64,000 bases of DNA from Actinomycetota bacterium (GTDB lineage Bacteria > Actinomycetota > Thermoleophilia > RBG-16-64-13), in the NCBI GenBank assembly GCA_018830645.1, contig JAHJSA010000055.1:1-64000 (forward strand). The letters are read 5' to 3'. The translations under genes were made by a program, and so were the position numbers. Shown piece after piece: positions 41,901 to 50,698 of this stretch; the first letter of the stretch is position 1, and every line of letters begins with the position of its first letter. The notes under the pieces are model-generated. The model was not told the DNA's origin and searched no databases. It saw only the letters and a program-made list of their open reading frames with translations.

Positions 41901-43912
41901 ACCTCTGCCTCCCCGTCCTCGGGGGTTGGGGATTCGGGCGCCAATGACTCGGGCGCCAATGACTCGGGCGTCGGTGATTCGGGCGTCGCTGCCTCCTCGA
42001 GCGCCGCTACCTCAGCTCCTTCGCCCTCTGGTTCCTTCGTCCCCAGGGCGGCGATCAGTCGCTCGACGTTCAGGGCGCGGGCCTCCACGTCGGCAGAGCC
42101 GCTGTTCCGCAGGGAGAACAAGGCGTGCCGAGCCGCGGCGATGTCCAGCTCCTCGTAGGCGGCCCCTTCCTCGAGCAGCCGCAAGATGGTGCGGTGGAGC
42201 GAAAGAGACAGAGCGGCCAACGCTTTCGTCTTCTCCAGGGGCGAGACCGCATCGTTGGGGTCGTAGGCGCTCTGGCCGAGCAGGGTCTCGCGCACCAGAG
42301 CCGCTACGTCGAGGACCACGCGGTCGGTATCCTGTAGGGCTTCTACGCCTACCAGCCCCGCGATGTCGCGCAGTTCGCGGTCGCGCTGCAGCAGTTCCAG
42401 CACGGCCGCGCGCAGCTCAGGCCAGTCGGCTCCGCAGCGCTCGACGAACCAAGGGGCCAGCGCATCCATGTAGAGCGAGTAGCTGACCTCCCAATCCACA
42501 GCCGGGAACTGGCGCTGGTGGGCAAGCCCGGCGTCCAACGCCCATAGCCCCCCGATGACGCGGAGGGCGGCCTGGGTCACCGGTTCGGAGAAGTCTCCCC
42601 CCGGCGGCGAGATGGCGCCGATGAAGGTGACCGCACCGGTTCTTTCGGGCCGTCCGGCAGCGATCACGCGGCCGGCCCTCTCGTAGAAGGCGCCCATGCG
42701 ATTGCCCAGGTAGGTGGGATACCCCTCCTCCCCGGGCATCTCCTGCAGGCGGGAACTCAGCTCGCGCAGAGCTTCCGCCCACCGGGAGAGGCTATCGGCC
42801 ATGAGCGCCACACCGTAGCCCATATCGCGGTAGTACTCGGCGTAGGTCATGCCCAGGTACACGGATGCTTCCCGGGCCGCCACCGGCATGTTCGAGGTGT
42901 TGACCACCAAGATGGTCCGGTCCATGATCGAGAGTCCCGTGCGGGGGTCGATCAGGCTGGGGAACTCGTTCAGCACCTCGGCCATCTCGTTTCCACGCTC
43001 CCCGCAGCCAACGTAGACCACGACGTCGGCGGCGGCATACTTCGCCAGGGTCTGCTCGATCACGGTCTTCCCTGTTCCGAAGCCACCCGGCACGGCCACG
43101 GTGCCTCCCTCGGCCACCGGGAACAGGAAGTCGAAGACGCGCTGTCCGGTGACGAAGGGCCGATCGGAAGGCAGCCGTCTACTCACGGGACGCGGTTGGC
43201 GTACGGGCCACGCGTGCCCGAGATAAAGAGGCGTACCGTCCTCGAGCACAGCCACGACCGCGTCGGCCGACACCTCCCCCTCGCTGATCTCCGCGATCCG
43301 ACCACCTACATCGGGCGGAATCAGGATCCGGTGGGTGAAGCCCGAGCGCTCCTCCACCTCGCCCAGCACGTCTCCGCCCTCTACCAAGTCGCCCGGAGCG
43401 ACTCCCGGTGAGAAGACCCACGAAGCGGAGGGATCGAGGGTGGGCGCGGTCAGCCCGGCTCGAAGGAAATCGCCTGATTCCTGCGCGAGCCTGCTAAGTG
43501 GACGGCCCACCCCGTCTACGATGGAGCCGAGCAGCCCCGGCCCCAAGGCCGCCGTCAACGCCGAGCCGGTGAGGGCCACGGGCTCGCCCGCGGCCAGACC
43601 CGAGGTGTCCTCGTATACCTGGATAGTGCCGACGTCGCCGTCGAGACGGATCACCTCTCCGAGGAGCCCCTGCTCCCCGACGCGGGCGAGCTCGTAGAGG
43701 GCGGCCTCACGCAGCGGGCGGGCCACGGCCAGGGAGCCCGTGATGCGGATAAGTCGGGCGGCGCAAGCGGCGGAGGTCGCGGGCGGCGGCGCAATCGAGG
43801 TCGCGGGCGGCGGCTCGGAGGGTGCCGATGCCTTAGTCGCCGCGGCGCCGCGCGCCGGGACCGCGTCTGCGGGAGAGGCGGCGTCCGCTGCAGTATCACG
43901 GTCGCGGCTCAC
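41897..43912 (-). CDS. atpA: V/A-type ATPase catalytic subunit A
   Basis: Catalytic subunit of 671 aa. Walker A is GGFGTGKTVIEQ, with GERGNEMAEVL, SRWAEALRELSSRLQEMPGEEGYPTYLG and the non-homologous region between. It is longer than usual because of an N-terminal Ala/Pro/Ser tail of about 45 residues and a C-terminal repeat tail (TPESPTPESLAPESLAPESPTPE) encoded by four 15-bp units at 41931-41990. It starts with GTG inside the subunit F stop (GTGA). It synthesises or hydrolyses ATP coupled to ion flow. Confidence 0.95.
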   Translation of the reverse strand: MSRDRDTAADAASPADAVPARGAAATKASAPSEPPPATSIAPPPATSAACAARLIRITGSLAVARPLREAALYELARVGEQGLLGEVIRLDGDVGTIQVYEDTSGLAAGEPVALTGSALTAALGPGLLGSIVDGVGRPLSRLAQESGDFLRAGLTAPTLDPSASWVFSPGVAPGDLVEGGDVLGEVEERSGFTHRILIPPDVGGRIAEISEGEVSADAVVAVLEDGTPLYLGHAWPVRQPRPVSRRLPSDRPFVTGQRVFDFLFPVAEGGTVAVPGGFGTGKTVIEQTLAKYAAADVVVYVGCGERGNEMAEVLNEFPSLIDPRTGLSIMDRTILVVNTSNMPVAAREASVYLGMTYAEYYRDMGYGVALMADSLSRWAEALRELSSRLQEMPGEEGYPTYLGNRMGAFYERAGRVIAAGRPERTGAVTFIGAISPPGGDFSEPVTQAALRVIGGLWALDAGLAHQRQFPAVDWEVSYSLYMDALAPWFVERCGADWPELRAAVLELLQRDRELRDIAGLVGVEALQDTDRVVLDVAALVRETLLGQSAYDPNDAVSPLEKTKALAALSLSLHRTILRLLEEGAAYEELDIAAARHALFSLRNSGSADVEARALNVERLIAALGTKEPEGEGAEVAALEEAATPESPTPESLAPESLAPESPTPEDGEAEV
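41931..41990 (-). repeat. Four tandem 15-bp repeats at the 3' end of the subunit A gene
   Basis: Units GATTCGGGCGCCAAT, GACTCGGGCGCCAAT, GACTCGGGCGTCGGT and GATTCGGGCGTCGCT are contiguous and code for the (S/A)PE-type tail. Confidence 0.85.
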
Positions 43913-44268
43913 CGCAACCTCACCCGGTAGCCGATGGCCTGACGCAACATCTCCACGATGTACTCCTCCGGCCCGGTGAGACCCCCCTTCCGGCCGGGCC
44001 CAGGAAATGGCACCACCATCGGCAGAACCCGACGGCCGAGATCGCGGATGAGATCCTCACCGAGCCCCTCGTACAGGTAGTCTTCCATGAGGACGACCCC
44101 CACCTTCGACTGCTCCATAAGAACGCCCAGACGAAGGGCGCCTTCTTCCTCTCCGGCCACTTCGATGACGTCGAGGCCGGCGAGCAAGAAGCCGGTCGAA
44201 GCTTCCGCCCCACAGACGACCCGCACCTCATAGCTGCCCACCTCACGGATGTGGCCCCGAGCCGTCAA
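43909..44268 (-). CDS. atpF: V/A-type ATPase subunit F
   Basis: Small stalk subunit of 119 aa with a Rossmann-like fold (EVRVVCGAEASTGFLLAGLDVIEVAGEEEG; VGVVLMEDYLYEGL; VVPFPGPG). It binds the D shaft and helps regulate rotation. The start is TTG at 44268, overlapping the subunit C stop (TTGA), and its stop overlaps the subunit A start (GTGA). Confidence 0.9.
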   Translation of the reverse strand: MTARGHIREVGSYEVRVVCGAEASTGFLLAGLDVIEVAGEEEGALRLGVLMEQSKVGVVLMEDYLYEGLGEDLIRDLGRRVLPMVVPFPGPGRKGGLTGPEEYIVEMLRQAIGYRVRLR

Positions 44269-45275
44269 CGAGTGCCCCCCATCGAGGCCGAGGGGCTTCT
44301 TCGCGTGGCGGCCCGCCAGATGGAACGTCCGATCCTGACGACTTCCAGGCGTTGCTGTAGGGCGAACGCCGCGACGGGCGCCGGTCCAAGGGGGTCGCGC
44401 CGGGCCGCGGCATGCCGTTCCGCCGCGTGTGCCGCCAACAGAGCCTCTTCCAGCCCTGTCCAGTCCTCATCGAGATTGGCGAGTACGGCCTGATAGGGAG
44501 TGCCGTGGAACTCGGCGGCGGCCGCGGGGGCGGCCGCGGCCGCCTCGCCCGCCGCGATCCGCCCGAAAGCACGCCTGTCGAGCAGCTCACCGCCTTCCAG
44601 GAAGTGCTCGTCCGCCCGGCTTTCGCCTCCGTGCAGAGCGAGAGTCAACGCCGTCAACGCGTTGTCCAGATCCAGTGTGCGGCACACGTGGGCCTTCAGC
44701 GCGTCGCCGGCGCCCTTGACGCCCGCGACTGCACGCGCCGCCCAGGCCCGATTCAGAGCCAGCTCAAGCTGCAGGATGTCGGGGCGCACCCCGCGCGCCG
44801 CCCCTAGGATCGCGTGGCCGAACGGGTGGCTCCAGCTCGACAGCATCGCGCCGATGGCCCCCGGACTCGCCTGCCGTGCAAGCTCCTCGAGAGCCCGTTC
44901 CGGCAGCCGGGGAGTGGGTAGGAGCCCGGACAATCGGGAGGCCGCCGGCACGCCCTGCACCGCTCCCCGTATGAGCACCCGCAGGCCGCGCCGCTCTTCG
45001 TCCTCGAAGATCACAGCCAGCATCGGCGCCCGCGGACCACTCCACCGGGCCAGCAAGGCAAGGCGCCGGGCCGCCTCGCGGCGCACCGCCAACTCGAGAG
45101 CCGCCGGCCCCTCGGAGGCCCCTCCGGAGGGCAGGACGAACCCCGCCTCCTCCAAGCCGGAGGCCACGGCGGCGAGGTCGGCGGCGGCGGCGAGCCTCTC
45201 CAGCTGTGACCTGTCGAGCAGGCGGCCTGCCAACCCAGCAGCCCTGCTGTCGAGGTCTTCCCAGCCGGGCTTCAC
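44265..45275 (-). CDS. atpC: V/A-type ATPase subunit C
   Basis: All-helical connecting subunit of 336 aa that links the D/F shaft to the membrane ring (the archaeal C/eukaryotic d type). It is Ala/Arg/Leu-rich with repeated helical units and no catalytic motif. Identity relies mainly on position between E and F plus helical character (ALELAVRREAARRLALLARW; LDLDNALTALTLALHGGE). GTG start overlaps the subunit E stop (GTGA). Confidence 0.82.
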   Translation of the reverse strand: MKPGWEDLDSRAAGLAGRLLDRSQLERLAAAADLAAVASGLEEAGFVLPSGGASEGPAALELAVRREAARRLALLARWSGPRAPMLAVIFEDEERRGLRVLIRGAVQGVPAASRLSGLLPTPRLPERALEELARQASPGAIGAMLSSWSHPFGHAILGAARGVRPDILQLELALNRAWAARAVAGVKGAGDALKAHVCRTLDLDNALTALTLALHGGESRADEHFLEGGELLDRRAFGRIAAGEAAAAAPAAAAEFHGTPYQAVLANLDEDWTGLEEALLAAHAAERHAAARRDPLGPAPVAAFALQQRLEVVRIGRSIWRAATRRSPSASMGGTR

Positions 45276-45856
45276 CGGGCCCCCTTTTCCACCAGGTCCG
45301 CGATGCGCATGGCCAGCTCAGGCCACGCGGCCGTCAGGCGCGCTTCCAGAGTACCGTCGACACGGATGGAATCGTCGGCCGATACGAGAATGAAGCCGGT
45401 GCCCGTGTCCAGCCCCGGCCGCACCTCGAGGTCGGCGCGCCCGTGCGACCCATCTCGCATCACCCGGGCGATCTCCGGGGAACAGAGAACCACTCCACCC
45501 TCCGGAACAAAGCCGAGCGCCCACTCGAGCGCATCCGGCAGCGCCACAGAGTACCTGGGATCGACGAGAGCCGGCGGCAGACGTGTGCGGACCGCTTCCA
45601 GCACACGCTCGAGCATCCCATCCCGCGCCGCGAGAACCCGGTGCCGCCCCTCCAGCCGAGCCGCACTCAAACACAGCTCGGTCTCGCCGCGCAGCCGCTC
45701 CTGCAGGCGGGCTCGCTCGCTTGCGCGCCTGCCATCCAAACGAGCCCGAATCTCCTCGCCCAGCCGGGCGACCTCCGCTTCCGCCTCCTCCCGGATGCGT
45801 CGAATCTCGTCCTCCCCTCCCCGCTCCAGGGCGGCCATCAACTGGGCGAGGGCCAC
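45272..45856 (-). CDS. atpE: V/A-type ATPase subunit E (peripheral stalk)
   Basis: Peripheral-stalk subunit of 194 aa. The GTG at 45856 is selected by GAGGAG 8 bases upstream, right after the ring-subunit stop. The first 100 residues are a long charged helix (ERGGEDEIRRIREEAEAEVARLGEEIRARLDGRR), followed by a globular C-terminal domain with a conserved-looking Gly-rich end (DTGTGFILVSADDSIRVDGTLEARL), as in the E family. It pairs with the G/H-type subunit at the other end of the operon. Confidence 0.9.
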   Translation of the reverse strand: MALAQLMAALERGGEDEIRRIREEAEAEVARLGEEIRARLDGRRASERARLQERLRGETELCLSAARLEGRHRVLAARDGMLERVLEAVRTRLPPALVDPRYSVALPDALEWALGFVPEGGVVLCSPEIARVMRDGSHGRADLEVRPGLDTGTGFILVSADDSIRVDGTLEARLTAAWPELAMRIADLVEKGAR

Positions 45857-45873
45857 GGCCCCTTCTCCTCTCG

Positions 45874-46092
45874 CTACCCGACGCGCGTCAGGATCAGGAC
45901 GGCCACCACGAAACCCAGGATGAGCATGGTCTCGGGAATAGCCAGCATGATGATCACCGTGGAGGTAAGCTCCGGCCTCTCGGCGATGGTGGCGGCTCCG
46001 GCCGCTCCGATCTTCGACTGCGCCCAACCCGTTGCCAGCGCCGTCAACCCAACGGCAAGCGCCGCTCCCAGTGTCACGGCCAACAACTCCAT
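45874..46092 (-). CDS. atpK: V/A-type ATPase ring (c/K) subunit
   Basis: Proteolipid of 72 aa with two transmembrane helices. The ion-binding Glu is in MLAIPETMLILGFVVA (Glu54), followed by Thr55. In the first helix Gln25 (GWAQSKIGAAGAATIAERPE) lies 15 residues before the Pro of the loop, the same distance as Gln32 of the Na+-binding Ilyobacter ring. Gln plus Glu-Thr suggests Na+ rather than H+ coupling, though the loop is four residues shorter. A single hairpin unit, so a ring of many small copies. Confidence 0.9.
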   Translation of the reverse strand: MELLAVTLGAALAVGLTALATGWAQSKIGAAGAATIAERPELTSTVIIMLAIPETMLILGFVVAVLILTRVG

Positions 46093-46115
46093 GATCCCTC
46101 CTCCTCGTCTCGATG

Positions 46116-48020
46116 CTACGTCCATCCGGCCCCCGGGTCCCAGTGGCCGAACGGCCGGTACGGCATTCCTCCGGGGCGATAGAACTTCCCGAAGAACTCC
46201 ACGTAATGGAGGCGCAGTGAATGGATGGTGGGGCTGAACACCCCGAGGACGAAGTTGACCAGGTGGAAGAGAACCGCCACAAACACTCCGAGCACCGGCA
46301 CACTGACGGCGCTCCCGAGATCGTTCGCGACGACCGCGAGCATCATCGATGCGGTGCCGATGGCCATGAGGCGCGAATAGGAGAGGATGTTCCCGAAGGC
46401 GGAGAGCAGCTCGACGAACGCCAAGACCCCCTCGACGGCCACGAGCGCCACCAGCGCGACCACCAATGCGCCCGCAGCGGGGAGCAGGGCGATCTCCGGA
46501 AGATATCCGACCACCACACCCAGGGCGACCACCCCCGCCACGACGATGCCCGCGGTCAAGGCCCGCCCGGCCGCCTCCCGAGGATGGCGGCGCGTGGTGA
46601 AGACTCCCAGGGCGAGTCCCAGCAGTATGTGAACGAAGCCAAACGCCACCGCCAGCAACAACAGGCTCTCGAGCGCCTCCTCCCGATCGAAGACCACGGC
46701 GTGGATCCCGAGATGCTCGCGCCCCAGATTGCCGAATGCTTCGCCGAAGGCCACCCCGAAGGCCAGGCTCCAGAAGGCGCATGTACCGGCCACCGCCGCG
46801 ACCGAGCGCAGTAGCGAGCCCGGGGTCGAGCGCCGCGCCAGCAGCAGCGCCAACGCCGCCAGAACAAGCGCGTAACCCACGTCCCCCAACATGAACCCGA
46901 AGAACAGCGGGAAGAACCCGGCCACCAACGGTGTTGGATCCACGGTCCCGTAGCTCGGCAGCGGCAGCAGTCGGACGATGATCTCGAAGGGTCTCAGGAA
47001 CCCAGGGTTGCGCAAGGCCACGGGCACGTCCTCGCCCCGGGGATGGTCGTCGATGACTTCCAGAGCCGTTTCCCCACCTAGGGAGGTAGCCAACGATTCG
47101 GCGAGCCGATCGCTCTCGGCGACGGGCACCCACCCCTCGATCACGAACACCCGTTGCGTCGCTCCCAGAAGCGGCATCGCCCCCAGTGTTCGCAAACGGT
47201 CGTGCAGCCCTCGGCGCGCGTTGCAGAGTTCGTGCCTGTGCAGCGCTGTCAGCCGCTCCAACTCCTCTTCCCGCTCCCGCAGCTCCTGGGGAATGGACTC
47301 CAGCCGGTCCATCATGCGCGGCAGAGCCTGTGCCAGCGAACGGGCCTCGTAGCCCGAGGGCACAGGTATCTCGTGGACTCCGGCGGCGGCCAACAGACTC
47401 TCCACACGTAAGGCGTCAGCCTCCGGCACCAGCATGAGAAGAGCGATGTCCCCACCAGGCAGGCGACGGGTCTCCAGGGCGAACCCCTCCCCCAACACAA
47501 GTACCAGCGCGGTCTTGAGTCCGGCCACCGCCGATTCCTCCTGGGCCGGCAGGATCACGTGGTAGGCGGCGATGTGGGGCCAAGCCCGTTCGCTGCGGAG
47601 TATCACCCCGAACGTCGAGAGGAAGGGCCCGTACTTGGAAAGCAGGGCGTGCTCCTCGGCCAAGGCCGCCATCTCTCCCCGCAGGCCCAGGACCTCGGGC
47701 CGCAAGCCACTCACGAGACGGGCCCACCGGGTGAGGTCGCGACGGGCGGGGAGCCCGCCGGGGTGCCCTGCCCGCGACGCCTCTCCTACGCCCGCTCCCG
47801 TGGTCGGCAACGCCTCGAGCAAGGCCTCAACATCGACCAGGAGCCGGCGCAGATGACCACTCTCCCGCTCCTGCCAGGTGCTGAGACGCAGTGGCAGCAG
47901 GCGACCGTCCAAGCCGGGGACGGTCAGATGAACAACCCCCGTGTCCTGCAGCACGCACAGCGCCTCAGGGTACTGCTCACGGGGACCGAGGACCCTCACC
48001 TTGTTCATCCGGAGGATCAT
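46116..48020 (-). CDS. atpI: V/A-type ATPase subunit I (a-type stator)
   Basis: Membrane stator of 634 aa, the ion-channel subunit. The N-terminal half (about 1-320) is cytoplasmic and coiled-coil rich. The C-terminal half has seven or eight helices beginning at DPTPLVAGFFPLFFGFMLGDVGYALVLAALALLLARR, a stretch highly typical of the family, and includes the channel Arg/Glu region SRLMAIGTASMMLAVVANDLGS and EFFGKFYRPGGMPYRPFG at the end. The ATG at 48020 overlaps the preceding small subunit stop (ATGA). Confidence 0.94.
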   Translation of the reverse strand: MILRMNKVRVLGPREQYPEALCVLQDTGVVHLTVPGLDGRLLPLRLSTWQERESGHLRRLLVDVEALLEALPTTGAGVGEASRAGHPGGLPARRDLTRWARLVSGLRPEVLGLRGEMAALAEEHALLSKYGPFLSTFGVILRSERAWPHIAAYHVILPAQEESAVAGLKTALVLVLGEGFALETRRLPGGDIALLMLVPEADALRVESLLAAAGVHEIPVPSGYEARSLAQALPRMMDRLESIPQELREREEELERLTALHRHELCNARRGLHDRLRTLGAMPLLGATQRVFVIEGWVPVAESDRLAESLATSLGGETALEVIDDHPRGEDVPVALRNPGFLRPFEIIVRLLPLPSYGTVDPTPLVAGFFPLFFGFMLGDVGYALVLAALALLLARRSTPGSLLRSVAAVAGTCAFWSLAFGVAFGEAFGNLGREHLGIHAVVFDREEALESLLLLAVAFGFVHILLGLALGVFTTRRHPREAAGRALTAGIVVAGVVALGVVVGYLPEIALLPAAGALVVALVALVAVEGVLAFVELLSAFGNILSYSRLMAIGTASMMLAVVANDLGSAVSVPVLGVFVAVLFHLVNFVLGVFSPTIHSLRLHYVEFFGKFYRPGGMPYRPFGHWDPGAGWT

Positions 48021-48439
48021 GCCGGACCGGCCCGGTCGGGCTCCCGACCTTCCAGAAGCCGATCGATCACCATGTCGGCAAGCTCATCCACGAAGGAGCC
48101 GTCGATGGAATCGAAGCGGGCTGCCGCCGCGGCACTCTGGGCGCGGATCTTGGCCAGAGCCGACTCACACTCCGAGGCAGCCCGTTCTTCGGACTCGCGG
48201 AGTAGAAGGGCGAAGTCGGCGTCGAACTCGGCGTCGGCCCGCCGCCCCTTGTCCTCGGCGGAGGCGATGGCGCGGGCGGCGTCCGCCCTCGCTTCCGCCA
48301 ACCTGACTTCGAGCCGCGCTTCGACTTCCATGAGGCACGAGAGGCCGTCTTTGGACGAGGTAATCCCGCCGGGCTCAACGTGTCCAGCCAGGATTCCGTC
48401 ACCTGTGGCCGTCGGCGCGTCTTCCCGCGCGCGATCCAT
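48017..48439 (-). CDS. V/A-type ATPase peripheral-stalk (G/H-like) subunit
   Basis: Small helical protein of 140 aa, first gene of the operon. The ATG at 48439 follows GGTGA; an in-frame earlier start at 48529 gives Trp/Gly-rich residues of doubtful reality. Residues about 30-110 form one long charged Ala-rich helix (EVEARLEVRLAEARADAARAIASAEDKGRRADAEFDADFALLLRESEERAA), the pattern of G/H stalk subunits that pair with E. Assignment is by position and helix character, not by a specific motif. Confidence 0.72.
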   Translation of the reverse strand: MDRAREDAPTATGDGILAGHVEPGGITSSKDGLSCLMEVEARLEVRLAEARADAARAIASAEDKGRRADAEFDADFALLLRESEERAASECESALAKIRAQSAAAAARFDSIDGSFVDELADMVIDRLLEGREPDRAGPA

Positions 48440-48629
48440 CGCGCTCACCATCCCTGCCGCCCACCACCGGCCCGTCGGTATGGGCCCCCGATCACCGAGT
48501 TCAGACGCCGGAGGGCACCAGGTCGACATACCTGCGCTTTAGGACTACCCCCCGGTTCGGAGGACGAAACGAGTATGGAGACGCCGCGCCGCCCGCGTCA
48601 TCTCCTCCCGCGTCATCGTTGGCGGCATC

Positions 48630-50075
48630 TCACATGGGCATGTAGTTCGCGTACGGCGGCTTCTGTCCCCTCATCTGCACGTCGGCGTAGGTGAGCCGTC
48701 CTTCCTCGGCAGCGGCGCGCAGCGTCGGCCCGAGAGGCAGCCCGGTCTCTATGAAGCCGCGGTAGACGCCTGCCCGGTCTACGCGCCCCGCGAGGATCGC
48801 TCCGACCAACCTGTCACCGTCGAAAACGAGCTTTCGGAAGGCGCGAACACCGCGACCGACTGAGGCCCCAGAACCCTCGGAGGCATCGTCGCCGGCTGAG
48901 GCGCCAAGCTCTCCGGGGGGGCCGCCGTTGCCGGTGAAGCCCGCCGATCGGTCGACCGCGGTCACCGCCTCGTAGCGCTCGCCCACCGGGTCGGTGAGGC
49001 CCATCGCCACGATGGGCAGGCCCGCTACCACCCCCGAGTTCATCGTGCCGATGACGCCCGGGAAGCGCCGCATGCGGCCGGGCTCCGGCCCGTGCACCAT
49101 GTTGTACGCGGCGATGTGGGCCATGCTCACCGCGTTGGTCCAGAGGGCGGCCACCTGCTGACCTCCGGTGACGACATCGTTGGTCTCCACACAATCACCC
49201 GCGGCATAGACGTCCGGGGAGGTGGTCTCCAGGTACAAGCCGGCCCGGACTCCCCAGTGGCAGGCGAACTCGCTCCGCCGGGCGGGCTCCAGGTTGGGGG
49301 CGACCCCCTTGCCCACGATCACCAGGTCGCACGCGAGCGACTCACCCGTGTCGAGGGTGACGCCGGTGACCGAGTCGTCGGCGTCGTGGAGGAGGGCGGT
49401 CACCTCACGCCCGAAGTACAGGCGGGCGCCGCGCTCAAGCAGACGCTCCGCCACCATGCCTCCCACTCGGGCGTCGACCACCCGCGAGAGCGGGTGGGCC
49501 GAGGCCACCACGAACGTGCAGCGCATGCCCAGGTTCATCAGGGGCTCGGCGGCCTTGAGGCTCACCAGGCCTGCCCCGAGGAGCACGGCGTGGGCGCCAT
49601 CGACGCCGTCGCCACCCCTGCGGCCGGCGACGGCCGTTCCGGCGAGAGCCGCCCGCGCGCGGGCGGCGATACGTTCGGCGTCGTCGATCGTGCGCAGAGG
49701 GTAGGCTCCCGACGCGTCGATGCCGGGGATCGTCGGGATGCGGCTATCGGCGCCTACCGCCAACAGGAGGGCGTCGTAGTCGAAGCGGCGCCCGTCTTCC
49801 AGCTCCACCACTTTGCGGTCGGGCTCGATCCGGTGCCCGCGAACCCCCAGGATGAGCCGCACGCGCTGCTCCGCATACCACTGCTCGGGCCAGAAGGCGA
49901 TGTCGGCGAGTGACTGGCGTCCATCGATGAGGAACGGCAGCAGCGGCCGGTAGTAGGCGTAGTGGGGTTCCTCGCCGACCACGGTGATGACGGCTTCGGG
50001 GTCGAGCTCGCGCAGACGCGCGGCCGCGCCGATGCCGGCGGCCGAGGCGCCCAGGATCACATACTGGCGTGACAT
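48630..50075 (-). CDS. FAD/NAD(P)-dependent oxidoreductase of the CO dehydrogenase cluster
   Basis: Flavoprotein of 481 aa, related to NADH:rubredoxin/ferredoxin oxidoreductases. FAD-binding GASAAGIGAAARL, EEPHYAYYRPLLPFLI, second dinucleotide-binding region LLGAGLVSLKAAEPLMNLGMRCTFV (Gly-x-Gly-x-x-Ser), and the FAD end motif DVYAAGDCVE. A Gly/Ser-rich insertion of about 35 residues sits near 375-410. Placed 18 bases after the ferredoxin gene of the CooS operon. In known CooS-CooF-oxidoreductase clusters it takes electrons from the ferredoxin and reduces NAD(P). Confidence 0.88.
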   Translation of the reverse strand: MSRQYVILGASAAGIGAAARLRELDPEAVITVVGEEPHYAYYRPLLPFLIDGRQSLADIAFWPEQWYAEQRVRLILGVRGHRIEPDRKVVELEDGRRFDYDALLLAVGADSRIPTIPGIDASGAYPLRTIDDAERIAARARAALAGTAVAGRRGGDGVDGAHAVLLGAGLVSLKAAEPLMNLGMRCTFVVASAHPLSRVVDARVGGMVAERLLERGARLYFGREVTALLHDADDSVTGVTLDTGESLACDLVIVGKGVAPNLEPARRSEFACHWGVRAGLYLETTSPDVYAAGDCVETNDVVTGGQQVAALWTNAVSMAHIAAYNMVHGPEPGRMRRFPGVIGTMNSGVVAGLPIVAMGLTDPVGERYEAVTAVDRSAGFTGNGGPPGELGASAGDDASEGSGASVGRGVRAFRKLVFDGDRLVGAILAGRVDRAGVYRGFIETGLPLGPTLRAAAEEGRLTYADVQMRGQKPPYANYMPM

Positions 50076-50093
50076 GTCTCGCCTCCCCTTAGG

Positions 50094-50684
50094 TCAGTCG
50101 GCGGCGGCGGGGTCTGGGTCGGCGTCACCGCCCGGGCCGGCTACCACACCGCCCGCGGCCGCCGCGCCTACCACGGCCGCTGTCCTTCGGCGAGAGCGCG
50201 CGAAGTCGCCGGCCTCCTGGAAACGCAGAGCGTCCGTCGGACAGGCCGCAACGCAGGCCGGGCCGGGCAGATCGGGGCAGAGGTCGCACTTCACGGCGAC
50301 GTGCCGAGTTTCGTCCTTCTGGATCACACCGAAGGGGCAGAGCATGATGCAGGAGTTGCAGCCGATGCAGCGCGAGTCGTCGAGCAGCACGAAGCCGCGG
50401 GAGTCGCGTCTGATCGCTCCCGTGATGCAGGCGTTGGCGCAGAAGGCCTCGTCGCAGTGACGGCAGGCCACGGGCACCGCGACGGTGTCCACGGCTTCCA
50501 CGTAGATGCGGCGGCGTGGGAGCGGCGTCTCGGTGATGGCGCCGAACAGGCTCTTCGACTGGGAGTGCTCCACCGCGCAGGCCATCTCGCAGCTGCGGCA
50601 GCCCGTGCAGCGGGAGGGCACGACGTAGATCTCTTGGGGCGCCGCGCTGCGCGCGGCGCCGGCTACTGTGTCGGTACCTGGCAT
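50094..50684 (-). CDS. cooF: CooF-like 4Fe-4S ferredoxin
   Basis: Electron carrier of 196 aa, start ATG at 50684 (a GTG at 50693 is possible). Four Cys-rich motifs: CTGCRSCEMAC, CRHCDEAFCANAC, CIGCNSCIMLCP and CDLCPDLPGPACVAACP, the ligand set of CooF/HycB-type proteins. It takes electrons from the CO dehydrogenase. The C-terminal 35 residues are an Ala/Gly/Asp tail. Its gene follows cooS by 14 bases in one operon. Confidence 0.9.
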   Translation of the reverse strand: MPGTDTVAGAARSAAPQEIYVVPSRCTGCRSCEMACAVEHSQSKSLFGAITETPLPRRRIYVEAVDTVAVPVACRHCDEAFCANACITGAIRRDSRGFVLLDDSRCIGCNSCIMLCPFGVIQKDETRHVAVKCDLCPDLPGPACVAACPTDALRFQEAGDFARSRRRTAAVVGAAAAGGVVAGPGGDADPDPAAAD

Positions 50685-50698
50685 GCCGGCCACCCCCC

